From the NCBI RefSeq assembly GCF_050946405.1, contig NZ_JBMNUS010000003.1, positions 1 to 64,000 of the forward strand: a DNA stretch of 64,000 nt, written 5' to 3'. Positions 16,272 to 25,651 of the stretch are shown here, in pieces (the first letter of the stretch is position 1; every line of letters starts with the position of its first letter). A program made the position numbers and the translations under genes. The notes beneath the pieces were generated by a model. It was not told where the DNA came from, did not search any database, and worked only from the letters and a program-made list of their open reading frames with translations. This DNA comes from Pseudochelatococcus sp050946405. GTDB taxonomy: Bacteria > Pseudomonadota > Alphaproteobacteria > Rhizobiales > Beijerinckiaceae.

Positions 16272-17174
16272 ATGATGAACATCGCGGGGGGAATGGGAAC
16301 GATAGCTATGGTGCGCTTATCCGCCCCGGAAGCCGCTTTGCGCGCTTCCGAAAAGGGAACCGTATCGCTGGGCGATATATCCGTCGCTTTCGCACGCTTG
16401 GGCGAAGGGCAGCCGGTCATATTCGTCCATGGCCTGGCCGAAGACAAGGAAAGCTGGTCGCAGGTCGTGGCTCGCCTGCCCCCAGGCGTCCGCGCCCATC
16501 TGCTCGATCTGCGCGGACATGGCGGCTCCACCGTCGGACAGGGAAACGGCACCGTATCCCAGCTCGCCGGCGATCTCGCGGCTTATCTGGAAAAGGTGAC
16601 GGGGCCTGCCGTCTGCGTCGGCTTCTCGCTGGGCGGGGTGGTCGTTCTGGAGGCCGCCTTGCAGCGCCCGGATCTGGTTCGCCGCGCCGTCGTCATCGGC
16701 ACGTCGAGCAAGGTGGGGCGCGCCGCCGCGGGTTTTTTCGAGGCGCGCATCCGGCAGGCCACGTCGGATATCGACGGGTTTCGCCGGGCGCTCGCCGAGG
16801 ACACGGACGCGCAGGTCCTGCGCAACCGGCAGGAGCTGGCGGCCATTGCCGCACGGCGGATCGCCGCCGTGGGCGACGGCGCCGGTTATGTCAACGCGGC
16901 GCGCGCCATGGTGGGGCTGGCGGCCGCGCCCATGACCGAAAGGCTGCGCGACATCCGCGTGCCGGTCCATATCATCCAGGGCGAGAACGACGCGTTCTGT
17001 CCGCTGAAGGCGGCCGAGATCCTGCGTGAGGCCATGCCTGACGCGGGCTACGCGGAGATCCCCGACGCCGGACACCTGATCGCGGCCGATCAGCCCGATC
17101 TGCTGGCCGGGGAACTGTCCCGCGTGCTGGCCGGGACCATCATTCAAAGCAAGGGAGAAGCAGATGAGCGATAG
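16272..17174 (+). CDS. Alpha/beta-fold hydrolase
   Basis: 300 residues. The nucleophile elbow is GFSLGG, the acid is in QGENDAFCP and the catalytic histidine in DAGHLIA; the oxyanion region HGLAEDKESW is also present. Such enzymes hydrolyse esters, thioesters or carbon-carbon bonds of beta-diketone type intermediates. It is the first gene of a nine-enzyme-and-transporter operon behind the TetR regulator, and the next gene starts within its last 11 bases. As there is no thiolase in the operon, a chain-cleaving hydrolase role is possible (inference). Confidence 0.88.
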   Translation: MMNIAGGMGTIAMVRLSAPEAALRASEKGTVSLGDISVAFARLGEGQPVIFVHGLAEDKESWSQVVARLPPGVRAHLLDLRGHGGSTVGQGNGTVSQLAGDLAAYLEKVTGPAVCVGFSLGGVVVLEAALQRPDLVRRAVVIGTSSKVGRAAAGFFEARIRQATSDIDGFRRALAEDTDAQVLRNRQELAAIAARRIAAVGDGAGYVNAARAMVGLAAAPMTERLRDIRVPVHIIQGENDAFCPLKAAEILREAMPDAGYAEIPDAGHLIAADQPDLLAGELSRVLAGTIIQSKGEADER

Positions 17175-17925
17175 GAAGGTCGCTATTGTCACCGCCGCCG
17201 CAGGTGCGGGTATCGGCTCGGCCGTGGCCCGCCAACTGGCCGCGGACGGCATGCATGTCGTGATCACCGACCTGCATGAAGGGCGCATGGCCAAGCTCTC
17301 CGGGGAGCTGTCGCAGGTCTGCGGGCTGGAGTGCCCGTCCTACAAGCTGGATGTCAGCGACCATGCCGAGGTGGAGGCGGTGTTCGGCGCGGTGGCGGAG
17401 CGTTTCGGACGGATCGACGTTCTGGTCAACAACGCCGGCTGGTCGAAGATCGAGCCCGTCGCCAAGATGTCCCTCGACACCTGGCAGAAATGCCTCGCCA
17501 TCGACCTGACCGGGACATTCAGTTGCATGCGCTTCGCGCTGCCGCACATGATCGCGGCCCGTTCGGGCGCGATCGTCAACATCTCGTCGATTTCCGGCTG
17601 GGAAATGACCACCGAACACGGTGCGGCCTATTCCGCGGCCAAGGCGGGCGTCATGGCGCTGACCCGCGTCGCCGCCGCCGAGAACGGCAAGCACGGCGTC
17701 CGCGTCAACGCCATCGCGCCCGGACTGATCTACAACGATTTCCTGCGCCGCATCTATCCCGACGAATTCTTCGACAGCTATCTGGAAAAGAAGGCGGTCG
17801 TGAACCGGCTCGGCCGGCCCGAGGACATCGCGCATCTCGTGTCGTTCCTCGTCGATGACGTCAAGGCGGGATACATCACCGGCGAAACCTACGGTGTCAG
17901 CGGCGGAGTCCATCCGCATGCCTGA
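17164..17925 (+). CDS. Short-chain dehydrogenase/reductase
   Basis: 253 residues, classical SDR. The nucleotide-binding motif is TAAAGAGIG (the first glycine of TGxxxGIG is replaced by alanine), followed by NNAG and the active-site Ser with YSAAK. An acidic residue after strand 2 (ITDLHEG) suggests NAD(H). In this operon it could oxidise a 3-hydroxyacyl-CoA or an alcohol. It overlaps both neighbours by 8-11 bases. Confidence 0.9.
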   Translation: MSDRKVAIVTAAAGAGIGSAVARQLAADGMHVVITDLHEGRMAKLSGELSQVCGLECPSYKLDVSDHAEVEAVFGAVAERFGRIDVLVNNAGWSKIEPVAKMSLDTWQKCLAIDLTGTFSCMRFALPHMIAARSGAIVNISSISGWEMTTEHGAAYSAAKAGVMALTRVAAAENGKHGVRVNAIAPGLIYNDFLRRIYPDEFFDSYLEKKAVVNRLGRPEDIAHLVSFLVDDVKAGYITGETYGVSGGVHPHA

Positions 17926-19318
17926 CAGGAACGATGTTTTCGTCGACGCCGCTCCTTCGGCCCACAGCCTGCTGGCTGCTTTCCGGCGTCGCGAGCTTTC
18001 GCCGGTGGAGGTGGCCCGTAAATCGCTGAAACGGGTCCGCGATTGCGACGACACGCTCAACGCCATGGTGCTCGTGCTCGACGATCTGGCTCTCACCCAG
18101 GCGGGGCGGGCCGAGGATGCCTGGCGGGCGGGAGATGCCGCGCCGCTGGCCGGCGTTCCGATCACCATCAAGGATACGTTCGATATCGCGGGCTCCGTCA
18201 CGACACGCGGGTCGCGAATCCACAGCCGGCACCTCGCGTTCGAGGACAGCGGCGCGGTGCGGCGGTTGCGCGCGGCGGGGGCGGTTTTCGTCGGCAAGAC
18301 CAACACGGCCGAGTTCGGCCAGTCGGCCACTTGCGAGAACCGCCTTCCGCAAGTCACCCGCAATCCGTGGAATCTGCACGCGACGCCGGGCGGCTCCAGC
18401 GGCGGGGCGGCCGTGTCGGTCGCGGCGGGATACGTGCCGCTGGCGCTCGGCGCCGACGGCGGCGGCTCCATCCGCATTCCCGCGGCGATGACGGGCATCT
18501 TCGGCTTCAAGCCGAGCTACGGGCTCTGCGCCGACGAGGGCGGCTTCCGGGCCATGAGCGAGTTCGCCTGCGCGGGGCCGATGTCGCATGAGGTTGCCGA
18601 TGCGCGGCTCTTCCTGTCCGTTCTCGCGGACGAGGACCTGCGCCGCCGGAGCGTTCGCGAGGCGCTGCGCATCGGACTGTGCGTCTCGCCCGACGATCAT
18701 CCCGTGGATCCGGGCATCCGCGCGGCGGTGGTCAAGGCGGCCGCCGCCCTGCGCGATCTCGGACACGAGGTCGAGGAAATCGATCTCGATCTGCGCGGCT
18801 GGGACGAGGTGTTCAATGCGCTCGTCCTGGCCGAGGAATGGCGCGAACGCGGGTTCATGCTCGATTACTGCGGCGACGATCTGAGCGATTATGCGCTGGC
18901 GAGCCTGCGCGCGGCCGCGACGAGCCTGAGCGTCGAGCAGGTCGCGGCGGCGCGCAGCCGCCACGCCGGATACCGCGCGCGCATCGCCGGGCTGTTCGAC
19001 GGCTTCGATGTGCTGCTGACGCCGGCGACAGCCTCGCCGGCCTTTACCATCGGGGAGCGCCCGCGCGAGATCGACGGGCGGAAGGTCAGCCGCCTTTGGG
19101 GCGCGTTTCCCTTCACCAGCCCCTTCAATGTCGGGGGAAATCCGGCGGCGGCGATCCCCTGCGACACGATCGGCGGGTTGCCGGTTTCGGTCCAGCTCGT
19201 CGGGCGCACGGGGCAGGACGGGCAACTTCTCGATCTGGCGGAGGATCTGGAGGAGGCGCTGACCTTCGGCGAACGGATTGCGGCATTGCAGGTCGGGAGG
19301 CGGGCCGGCAATGGATGA
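17918..19318 (+). CDS. Amidase signature family enzyme
   Basis: 466 residues. The Ser-cisSer-Lys set is visible: Lys in ITIKDTF, cis-Ser in GGSSGG and nucleophile Ser in GADGGGSIRIPA. Members hydrolyse amides, including aryl and acyl amides. ATG 17918 overlaps the SDR stop by 8 bases and is preferred to the in-frame upstream ATG at 17855. Its place in an acyl-CoA operon suggests that the imported substrate is an amide or amide conjugate, released before CoA activation (inference). Confidence 0.9.
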   Translation: MPDRNDVFVDAAPSAHSLLAAFRRRELSPVEVARKSLKRVRDCDDTLNAMVLVLDDLALTQAGRAEDAWRAGDAAPLAGVPITIKDTFDIAGSVTTRGSRIHSRHLAFEDSGAVRRLRAAGAVFVGKTNTAEFGQSATCENRLPQVTRNPWNLHATPGGSSGGAAVSVAAGYVPLALGADGGGSIRIPAAMTGIFGFKPSYGLCADEGGFRAMSEFACAGPMSHEVADARLFLSVLADEDLRRRSVREALRIGLCVSPDDHPVDPGIRAAVVKAAAALRDLGHEVEEIDLDLRGWDEVFNALVLAEEWRERGFMLDYCGDDLSDYALASLRAAATSLSVEQVAAARSRHAGYRARIAGLFDGFDVLLTPATASPAFTIGERPREIDGRKVSRLWGAFPFTSPFNVGGNPAAAIPCDTIGGLPVSVQLVGRTGQDGQLLDLAEDLEEALTFGERIAALQVGRRAGNG

Positions 19319-20060
19319 CCTGCGCATCGAAACGCCGGCGGATGGCGTCCGCCTGCTGGTGCTCTCCCGCAGCGCACGGCGCAATGCATTGTCGCGCAGC
19401 CTCATCGGGGCGCTGCACGGCGCGGTCGCCGCCGCGCGGGCCGAGGGCGCGCGGGCCGTCGTCATCGCGGCGGAGGGGCCCGTCTTCTCCGCCGGGGCGG
19501 ATTTCGCGGATCTGGACGGCAGTACGGCGGATCTCGCCTTCGATGACGCGATGTCGGTGCTGACGGCGAGCCTGCGGGACAGCGCGGTCATTTCAATCGC
19601 GGCGATCGACGGCGCGTGTATCGGCGCTGGCCTCGATCTGGCGCTGGCCTGCGACTTCCGGGTCGCCACGCCCGGCGCGGTCTTTGCCCTGCCGGCGGTG
19701 CGGATGGGGATCCTCTACAATCCGCGGCGGCTCGCGCAGATCCTGCCGATGATCAGCCGCGCCGCCGCAGCCCGGCTGCTGTTGCTCGCGGAACGGCTGG
19801 ATTGCGCCGAGGCGCAACTCGGCGGGATCGTCACCCATGTGACGGATCGGCCCGGCGCGGAGGCGGCGCGCGACCGTGCGCTGGCGCTGGCTACGGCGGC
19901 GGCGGCGCTGCCCGCCCTGGCGCAGGATGCGGCGAAGGCCTTCGCCGTGTCGTTCGAAAGCCCTGACTTCAAGGCTGCGGATTGGGAAGCCCGGCGGCTC
20001 ACGCTGCTGGAATCGGACCAGAGGCGCGAGGCCCTGCGGCAAGCAAGGACGAAAAAATGA
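19311..20060 (+). CDS. Enoyl-CoA hydratase/isomerase family protein with altered active site
   Basis: 249 residues of the crotonase fold. The oxyanion-hole and helix region GACIGAGLDLALACD is clear. The usual first catalytic glutamate (GGGxELA) reads aspartate (GAGLDLA), and the second, normally in PExxLG, reads alanine (PAVRMG). A simple hydratase reaction is therefore doubtful; crotonases with such changes can be isomerases, hydrolases or C-C lyases. ATG 19311 overlaps the amidase stop by 8 bases. The following gene, a MaoC-type hydratase, may supply the hydration step instead. Confidence 0.87.
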   Translation: MDDLRIETPADGVRLLVLSRSARRNALSRSLIGALHGAVAAARAEGARAVVIAAEGPVFSAGADFADLDGSTADLAFDDAMSVLTASLRDSAVISIAAIDGACIGAGLDLALACDFRVATPGAVFALPAVRMGILYNPRRLAQILPMISRAAAARLLLLAERLDCAEAQLGGIVTHVTDRPGAEAARDRALALATAAAALPALAQDAAKAFAVSFESPDFKAADWEARRLTLLESDQRREALRQARTKK

Positions 20061-20905
20061 AGCATCCGGAGACATTTCACGATCTGATCGGTCTCGATCT
20101 CGGCACGCGGGAGATCGGCTGGACCGAAAGAGACGCGATCCTCTACGCCATCGCCTGCGGCGCGGGGGCCGACGAACTCGATCTGGTGTACGAGCGCGAC
20201 CTGCGGCCGCTGCCGGGCCTCGTCAGCGCGCTCGGCCTGTGGGCGGTGGAACAGTGCGGCGATCTGGGCGTGTATGACCGGAAGAAATCGCTGCATGTTT
20301 CCCAAGGGATCGAGATCCACGCGCCCGGGATCCGCGCGCCCGAGGGCGGCGCGTTCTTGCCGCGCAATGCGCGTTTCCCCGCACAGGGGCGCGTGGCGGC
20401 GGTATGGGACAAGGGCAAGGCCACCATCGTCGAGATCGAGGTCGTCAGCGAGATCTTCACCGCCACCTATTCCATCTTCCTGCCCGGCGTCGGCGGCTGG
20501 GGAGGGGTGAACGCGCCCGCCGCCGTCCGGGCGGATGCCGCGCCCGCGTTGACGCCGGTGGCCGAATACGCGACCTCGCCCGGACAGGCGGTCCTGTATC
20601 GGCTGACAGGGGATCTGCATCCGGTGCATGTCGATGTCGAGGTGGCGCGCAGTTACGGATTCGAGCGCCCGATCCTGCACGGGCTTTGCACGCTGGGCAT
20701 CGCCCTGCGGCTGCTCGGGCCGGCGTCCGGCAGCCACCCGGCCGCGCTGCAATCCGCCACCGCCCGCCTGAGCGCGCCGGTGCTGCCCGGCGACGTCCTG
20801 ACGGTGCGCGCCGCGTCATGGGACGGCGGCCTGGGCTTCGATGTCGTGGCCGGAGACCGGCAGGTGCTCAAGGACGGATGGGTCCGTTACGCGTCCGGGA
20901 GATAG
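20057..20905 (+). CDS. MaoC-like double-hotdog hydratase
   Basis: 282 residues. The C-terminal hotdog carries the hydratase-2 motif DLHPVHVDVEVARSYGFERP, with the catalytic Asp and His of R-specific enoyl-CoA hydratases, followed by ILHGLCTLG. The N-terminal half resembles the FAS1-type dehydratase domain. It starts in an ATGA overlap with the crotonase-like gene. Likely hydrates a 2-enoyl-CoA in the operon's pathway; substrate unknown. Confidence 0.87.
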   Translation: MKHPETFHDLIGLDLGTREIGWTERDAILYAIACGAGADELDLVYERDLRPLPGLVSALGLWAVEQCGDLGVYDRKKSLHVSQGIEIHAPGIRAPEGGAFLPRNARFPAQGRVAAVWDKGKATIVEIEVVSEIFTATYSIFLPGVGGWGGVNAPAAVRADAAPALTPVAEYATSPGQAVLYRLTGDLHPVHVDVEVARSYGFERPILHGLCTLGIALRLLGPASGSHPAALQSATARLSAPVLPGDVLTVRAASWDGGLGFDVVAGDRQVLKDGWVRYASGR

Positions 20906-20968
20906 CGTTTTTACAAATAAAATCAAAATTATACTGGAAATAGATCAAACCAGAGAGGGAATGAATAA

Positions 20969-22177
20969 ATGAAAGGTTCCATTTGCAGGACGGCCATGGC
21001 GCTCACGTTGGCGCTTTGGCCTTTCGGCCATGCGCTGGCCGACAGCATCAGGATCGGCGAGATGTCGTCCTATTCCGCCAACCCGCAATCGACCGATTCC
21101 TATCGCAAGGGCTGGGAACTGGCGGTGAAGGAGATCAACGCGGCCGGCGGCGTCCTCGGCAAGCGCCTCGAAGTGGTCTCGCGGGACGATACCGGCCGGC
21201 CCGACGCCGCGTTGCGCGCCGCGCAGGAACTCGTCACCAACGAGAAGGTCGCCCTGCTGACGGGCACCTATCTGTCGCATGTCGCGGTGGCGGTGGCGGA
21301 TTTCGCCAATACCAACAAGATCTTCTTCCTCGTCGGCCAGCCGCAGAGCGATGCGCTGGTGTGGGAGCGGGGCAATCGCTACACGTTCCGCCTGTTCAAC
21401 AGCAACAATTCCCAGGTTCTGGCGCTGGCGAAGATGGCGTCGGAACTGCCGGCGAAACGCTGGGCGACGATCGCGCCCAATTACGAGTTCGGCCAGTCGG
21501 CGGTGGCCGGGTTCCGTCAGGAACTGAAGCGCCTGCGTCCCGATGTCGAGTTCGTCAACGAGCAATGGCCCGCGCTGGGCAAGCTCGAGGCCGGCTCGAC
21601 CGTTCAGGCCATGATCGCGGCCCGTCCCGACGCGGTGTTCAACGCCACCTTCGGGGCCGATCTGGCGAAGTTCGTGCGCGAGGGCAACATGCGCGGCCTG
21701 TTCGAGGGGCGCGAGGTCTTCTCGGTGCTGACCGGCCTGCCGGAATACCTTGAGCCTCTCGGCGACGAGGCGCCGGAGGGCTGGATCGTCACGGGCTACC
21801 CGGCGGAGCAGATCGACACCCCCGCGCACAAGGCTTTCCGCGAGGCCTACGAAAAGGCTTACGGCCTGTCGCCCAAGGTCGGCTCGCTGATCGGCTACAG
21901 CGAGATGCAGGCCATCAAGGCCATCGTCGAGAAAGCGGGCGGCACCGACACCGAGGCCCTGATCGCCGCCGCGCGCGGGGTAACGTTCGACACGCCCGTC
22001 GGCCCGGTGACGTTCCGGCCGCAGGATCATCAATCCACCTTCGGTTTCTTCATCGGCAAGCTCGCCGTCGAGAACGGCGCCGGCAAAATGGTCGACTGGA
22101 AGTTCTACGACGGCGCCGACTATCAGTTGCCGGACGATGTCGTGAAGACGCTGCGTCCCGAAGCCGCAACCCGGTGA
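20969..22177 (+). CDS. Branched-chain amino acid-type ABC importer binding protein (Liv family)
   Basis: 402 residues with a signal peptide (cleavage probably after GHALA) and the type I periplasmic-binding fold of the LivJ/LivK family (GWELAVKEINAAGGVLGKRLE). In this setting the ligand is more likely an aromatic, acyl or amide compound than an amino acid, since Liv-type importers often serve such pathways (inference). A minimal ATG-AAT-AAA-TGA frame sits just before the true ATG at 20969, which has GAGAGGG upstream. Confidence 0.9.
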   Translation: MKGSICRTAMALTLALWPFGHALADSIRIGEMSSYSANPQSTDSYRKGWELAVKEINAAGGVLGKRLEVVSRDDTGRPDAALRAAQELVTNEKVALLTGTYLSHVAVAVADFANTNKIFFLVGQPQSDALVWERGNRYTFRLFNSNNSQVLALAKMASELPAKRWATIAPNYEFGQSAVAGFRQELKRLRPDVEFVNEQWPALGKLEAGSTVQAMIAARPDAVFNATFGADLAKFVREGNMRGLFEGREVFSVLTGLPEYLEPLGDEAPEGWIVTGYPAEQIDTPAHKAFREAYEKAYGLSPKVGSLIGYSEMQAIKAIVEKAGGTDTEALIAAARGVTFDTPVGPVTFRPQDHQSTFGFFIGKLAVENGAGKMVDWKFYDGADYQLPDDVVKTLRPEAATR

Positions 22178-22181
22178 TCGG

Positions 22182-22201
22182 CGGTGCGGCCGGTCGCACC
22201 G
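22182..22201 (+). terminator. Intercistronic hairpin after the binding-protein gene
   Basis: CGGTGCG and CGCACCG pair around GCCGGT, five bases after the stop. No T-run follows, so it more likely stabilises or attenuates the message, giving more binding protein than permease, than ends transcription. Confidence 0.4.
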
Positions 22202-22307
22202 ACTGGCCGCCACCAGCGCCGACAGACGCGAAACCTGCGCCCCTGAATCCGTTTCCGCGCGCGTTTCGCGACGGGCGGGGCTTGTCCGCTACTGAGGACC
22301 GAAGGTC

Positions 22308-24161
22308 ATGTATGACGCATCCACGCTGTTCGTTCAGCTTCTGAACGGCCTGTCCTATTCGTCGACGCTGTTTCTCGTCGCTTCGGGACTGGCCCTGATC
22401 TTCGGTGTCTCGAAGATCGTCAACTTCGCCCACGGTTCATTCTACATGCTGGGCGCCTATGTCGCCCTGACGTTGATCGGCATCATGCCGAACACCGCAT
22501 ATGGTTTCTGGAGCGGGGTGCTCATCGCCGCCCTGATCGTCGGGGCCATCGGTTGCCTCATCGAGGTCACGATCCTGCGCCGCATCTACAGCGCGCCCGA
22601 GGTGTTCCAGATCCTCGTGACTTTCGGTCTCGTGCTGGTGTTCCAGAACCTGATCTTCGAGTTCTGGGGGCCGGACGAGGTTCTGGCGCCGCGCGTGCCC
22701 GGCCTGCGGGGTGCGGTGACGATCTTCGGCGAGCGCATCCCGCAATACAACATCGTGCTGATCTTCGTGGGGCCGATCTTTCTCGGGCTGCTGTGGTGGC
22801 TCACCCACCGCACCCGCTGGGGCCGGCTGATCCGGGCCGCGACGCAGGATCGCGAGATGGTCGCCTCGCTCGGCGTGAACCAGAAGACGCTGTTCACGGT
22901 CGTTTTCTTCATCGGCACCTTCCTCGCGGGGCTGGCCGGCGCGTTGCAGATCCCGAAGGAATCCGCCAATCTCCAGATGGACATCAACATCGTCGTCGAG
23001 GCCTTCGTGATCGTGGTGATCGGCGGCATGGGCTCGATCATCGGCGCGTTCCTGGCGGCCGTGCTGGTCGGGGTGATCAACGCCTTCGGCGTGCTGTTCT
23101 TCCCGCAGGCGGTATCGGTGCTCATCTTCCTCGTGATGGTGCTGATCCTGATCTTCCGCCCGAACGGCATCATGGGCGCGCGGCTCATCCCCCAGCGTCC
23201 GGGCGATCTGTCCATCGATCAGCCCTTCCGCCCGCAGTCGCGGCGCGCGCAACAGGCGACGCTGGCCGTCATCCTCACGCTGGCGCTGCTGCCGCTGCTG
23301 GCGCCGGTGTATGTGGAGGTGATGATGACGGAGGTCTTCATCCTGGCGATCTTCGCCAGCAGCCTGCACTTCCTGCTCTCCGTCGGCGGCATCGTGTCCT
23401 TCGGGCACGCGGCCTATTACGGGCTCGGCTCCTACGCGGCGGCGCTCGCGGCGACGCGTCTCGGCCTTCCCATGGGCATGGGGATCGTGGCGGCGATGCT
23501 GGTCGCGGCGCTGGGCGGCGTGCTGTTCGGCTGGTTCTGCACCCGCCTCAAGGGCGTCTATCTCGCCATGCTGACGCTGGCGTTCGCGCAGATCCTGCAT
23601 GCGCTGTCGGTGCAGACGGTATCGTTCACGGGCGGCGACAACGGCATCATCGGCCTCGTGCGGCCGGCCTGGCTGAACTCGCATGTCGCCTATTACTATC
23701 TGTCGCTCGGGGCGGTGGTGGTTGCCACCTGGCTGATGCGGCGGGCGCTGTATTCGCCCTTCGGCTACGCCTTCCGCTCCGGCCGGGATTCGCTGGCGCG
23801 CTCCGCCGCCATCGGCATCGACGTCGCCCGCATCCAGTGGGGAGCCTTCGTGCTGGCCGGCGCCTTCGCGGGGCTCGCCGGCGCGCTGATGGCCTATCAC
23901 CGCGGTTCCGTCTTCCCGACCGATTTTTCGGTCGCGACCACGGTCGACGCCCTCGTGATGGTGCTGGTGGGCGGGGTTCAATCCGTCAGCGGCCCGTTGA
24001 TCGGCGCATTCGGCTACCACATCGTCTCGGCCGAACTGATCCGCAATCTCTCCGATTACTGGCGGCTGATACTCGGCATCTTCATCGTCCTCTTCGTGCT
24101 GAAGATGCCGCAGGGGATTGCGGGCGCATTCATGAGCCGCTTCGGAAAGGGTGAGAGATGA
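22308..24161 (+). CDS. Fused LivH-LivM-type ABC importer permease
   Basis: 617 residues, two permeases in one chain. Residues 1-290 match LivH (FGVSKIVNFAHGSFYMLGAY, then GVNQKTLFTVVFFIGTFLAG) and residues about 315-610 match LivM (SVGGIVSFGHAAYYGLGSY, then GIDVARIQWGAFVLAGAFAG). Normally these are separate genes. About 16 membrane segments in total are expected. It lies between the binding protein and the two ATPases and ends in an ATGA overlap. Confidence 0.92.
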   Translation: MYDASTLFVQLLNGLSYSSTLFLVASGLALIFGVSKIVNFAHGSFYMLGAYVALTLIGIMPNTAYGFWSGVLIAALIVGAIGCLIEVTILRRIYSAPEVFQILVTFGLVLVFQNLIFEFWGPDEVLAPRVPGLRGAVTIFGERIPQYNIVLIFVGPIFLGLLWWLTHRTRWGRLIRAATQDREMVASLGVNQKTLFTVVFFIGTFLAGLAGALQIPKESANLQMDINIVVEAFVIVVIGGMGSIIGAFLAAVLVGVINAFGVLFFPQAVSVLIFLVMVLILIFRPNGIMGARLIPQRPGDLSIDQPFRPQSRRAQQATLAVILTLALLPLLAPVYVEVMMTEVFILAIFASSLHFLLSVGGIVSFGHAAYYGLGSYAAALAATRLGLPMGMGIVAAMLVAALGGVLFGWFCTRLKGVYLAMLTLAFAQILHALSVQTVSFTGGDNGIIGLVRPAWLNSHVAYYYLSLGAVVVATWLMRRALYSPFGYAFRSGRDSLARSAAIGIDVARIQWGAFVLAGAFAGLAGALMAYHRGSVFPTDFSVATTVDALVMVLVGGVQSVSGPLIGAFGYHIVSAELIRNLSDYWRLILGIFIVLFVLKMPQGIAGAFMSRFGKGER

Positions 24162-24928
24162 GCACTCTGACAGTCAACGATATCAGCAAGTCGTTCTATG
24201 GTCTCAAGGCGGTGCGGGGCGTTTCGTTCGAGGTCGGTCCGGGCCAGATGATGGCTCTGATCGGGCCGAACGGCGCGGGCAAGTCGACCTGCTTCAACAT
24301 GCTGAACGGCCAGCTTCGCCCGGACACCGGATCGGTGCATTTTCACGGGCAGGACATCACCGGCGACACGCCCAGCCAGATATGGCGCCGAGGGGTGGGG
24401 CGAACCTTCCAGATCGCCCAGACCTTCGGATCGATGACGGTGCGCGAGAACGTGCAGATGGTGCTGCATTCGCTCAACCGTCGCCTGTGGGGGCTCTGGT
24501 CGCCGCTGATGTCCGGCTACGCCGCGGAGGCGGACGCGCTGCTGGAGGCGGTCGGCATGCTGGATCAGGCGGATCGGGCGTGCTGCGTTCTGGCCTATGG
24601 CGACGTGAAGCGGCTGGAACTGGCCATGGCGCTGGCCAACCGCCCCAGGCTGCTGCTGATGGACGAGCCGACCGCGGGCATGGCGCCCAAGGAGCGCAAC
24701 GAGCTGATGGGCCTCACCGCCCGGCTGGTGAAGGAAATGGGTCTGTCGGTCCTGTTCACCGAGCACAGCGTCGATGTCGTGTTCGAGCATGCGGATGCGG
24801 TGGTCGTGATGTCGCGCGGCGAGCTGATCGCCAGCGGCTCGCCAGAAGAGATCCGTGAAAACCCTCTGGTGCAGGAAGTCTATCTCGGCACCGGCGCCTT
24901 CCTCGAAAGCTCGGATATGGGCCAATGA
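24158..24928 (+). CDS. LivG-type ABC importer ATPase
   Basis: 256 residues. Walker A is GPNGAGKST and Walker B LLMDEPTAGMAP with an H-loop in FTEHSVD. The signature is unusual: LAYGDVKRLELAMALA rather than LSGGQ, though LAYG-type variants are common in LivG proteins. It overlaps both neighbours by four bases. Confidence 0.92.
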   Translation: MSTLTVNDISKSFYGLKAVRGVSFEVGPGQMMALIGPNGAGKSTCFNMLNGQLRPDTGSVHFHGQDITGDTPSQIWRRGVGRTFQIAQTFGSMTVRENVQMVLHSLNRRLWGLWSPLMSGYAAEADALLEAVGMLDQADRACCVLAYGDVKRLELAMALANRPRLLLMDEPTAGMAPKERNELMGLTARLVKEMGLSVLFTEHSVDVVFEHADAVVVMSRGELIASGSPEEIRENPLVQEVYLGTGAFLESSDMGQ

Positions 24929-25638
24929 CCACGCCAATGCTGGAAGTGAACGGGCTGAACGCCGCATACGGGCGGGCGCAGATCCTGTTCAATGTCAATC
25001 TCACGGTTCATCCCAACGAGGTCGTCGCCGTCATGGGGCGCAACGGGGCCGGAAAGTCCACGACCTTCAAGGCCATCATGGGCCATCTGCGCAACCGTTC
25101 AGGCTCCGTGCGGCTGCGCGGCGAGTCCATCGAAAAGCTGCCTGTCTATCAGATCGCCCGGCGCGGCCTGGGCTTCGTGCCCGAGGATCGACGCATCTTC
25201 TCCGAACTGACGGTGCTGGAGAATCTCGATCTCGGGCGCCAGCCCCCGCGCGAGGGCGCCGCGACATGGACGGTCGAAACGCTGTTCGAGGTGTTCCCCA
25301 ACCTCGCCGCGATGCCGCATCGCCCCGGCTCGGACATGAGCGGCGGCGAGCAGCAGATGCTCACCATCGCGCGCACCCTGATGGGCAATCCCTATCTGGT
25401 GCTTCTCGACGAGCCCTCGGAGGGCGTCGCGCCCGTGATCGTGGAGCGCCTCGCGCGCCTCATTCTCGATCTGAAGGCGCAGGGGCTGACGATCCTGCTC
25501 TCCGAACAGAACCTCGCCTTCGCGGCGGCGCTCGCCGACCGGGCCTATGTGCTCGACCGCGGCCAGATCGTCTTCGAGGGCACCATGGCCGAGCTGTCGG
25601 CCAACGAGGCGGTCTGCCGCGCCTATCTGACGATGTAG
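24925..25638 (+). CDS. LivF-type ABC importer ATPase
   Basis: 237 residues. Walker A GRNGAGKST, signature MSGGEQQMLTIARTL and Walker B LVLLDEPSEGVAP. It is the second ATPase of the Liv-type importer, coupled to the first by an ATGA overlap and followed after 13 bases by the acyl-CoA dehydrogenase gene. Confidence 0.93.
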   Translation: MTTPMLEVNGLNAAYGRAQILFNVNLTVHPNEVVAVMGRNGAGKSTTFKAIMGHLRNRSGSVRLRGESIEKLPVYQIARRGLGFVPEDRRIFSELTVLENLDLGRQPPREGAATWTVETLFEVFPNLAAMPHRPGSDMSGGEQQMLTIARTLMGNPYLVLLDEPSEGVAPVIVERLARLILDLKAQGLTILLSEQNLAFAAALADRAYVLDRGQIVFEGTMAELSANEAVCRAYLTM

Positions 25639-25651
25639 GAAGGAAAACGCA

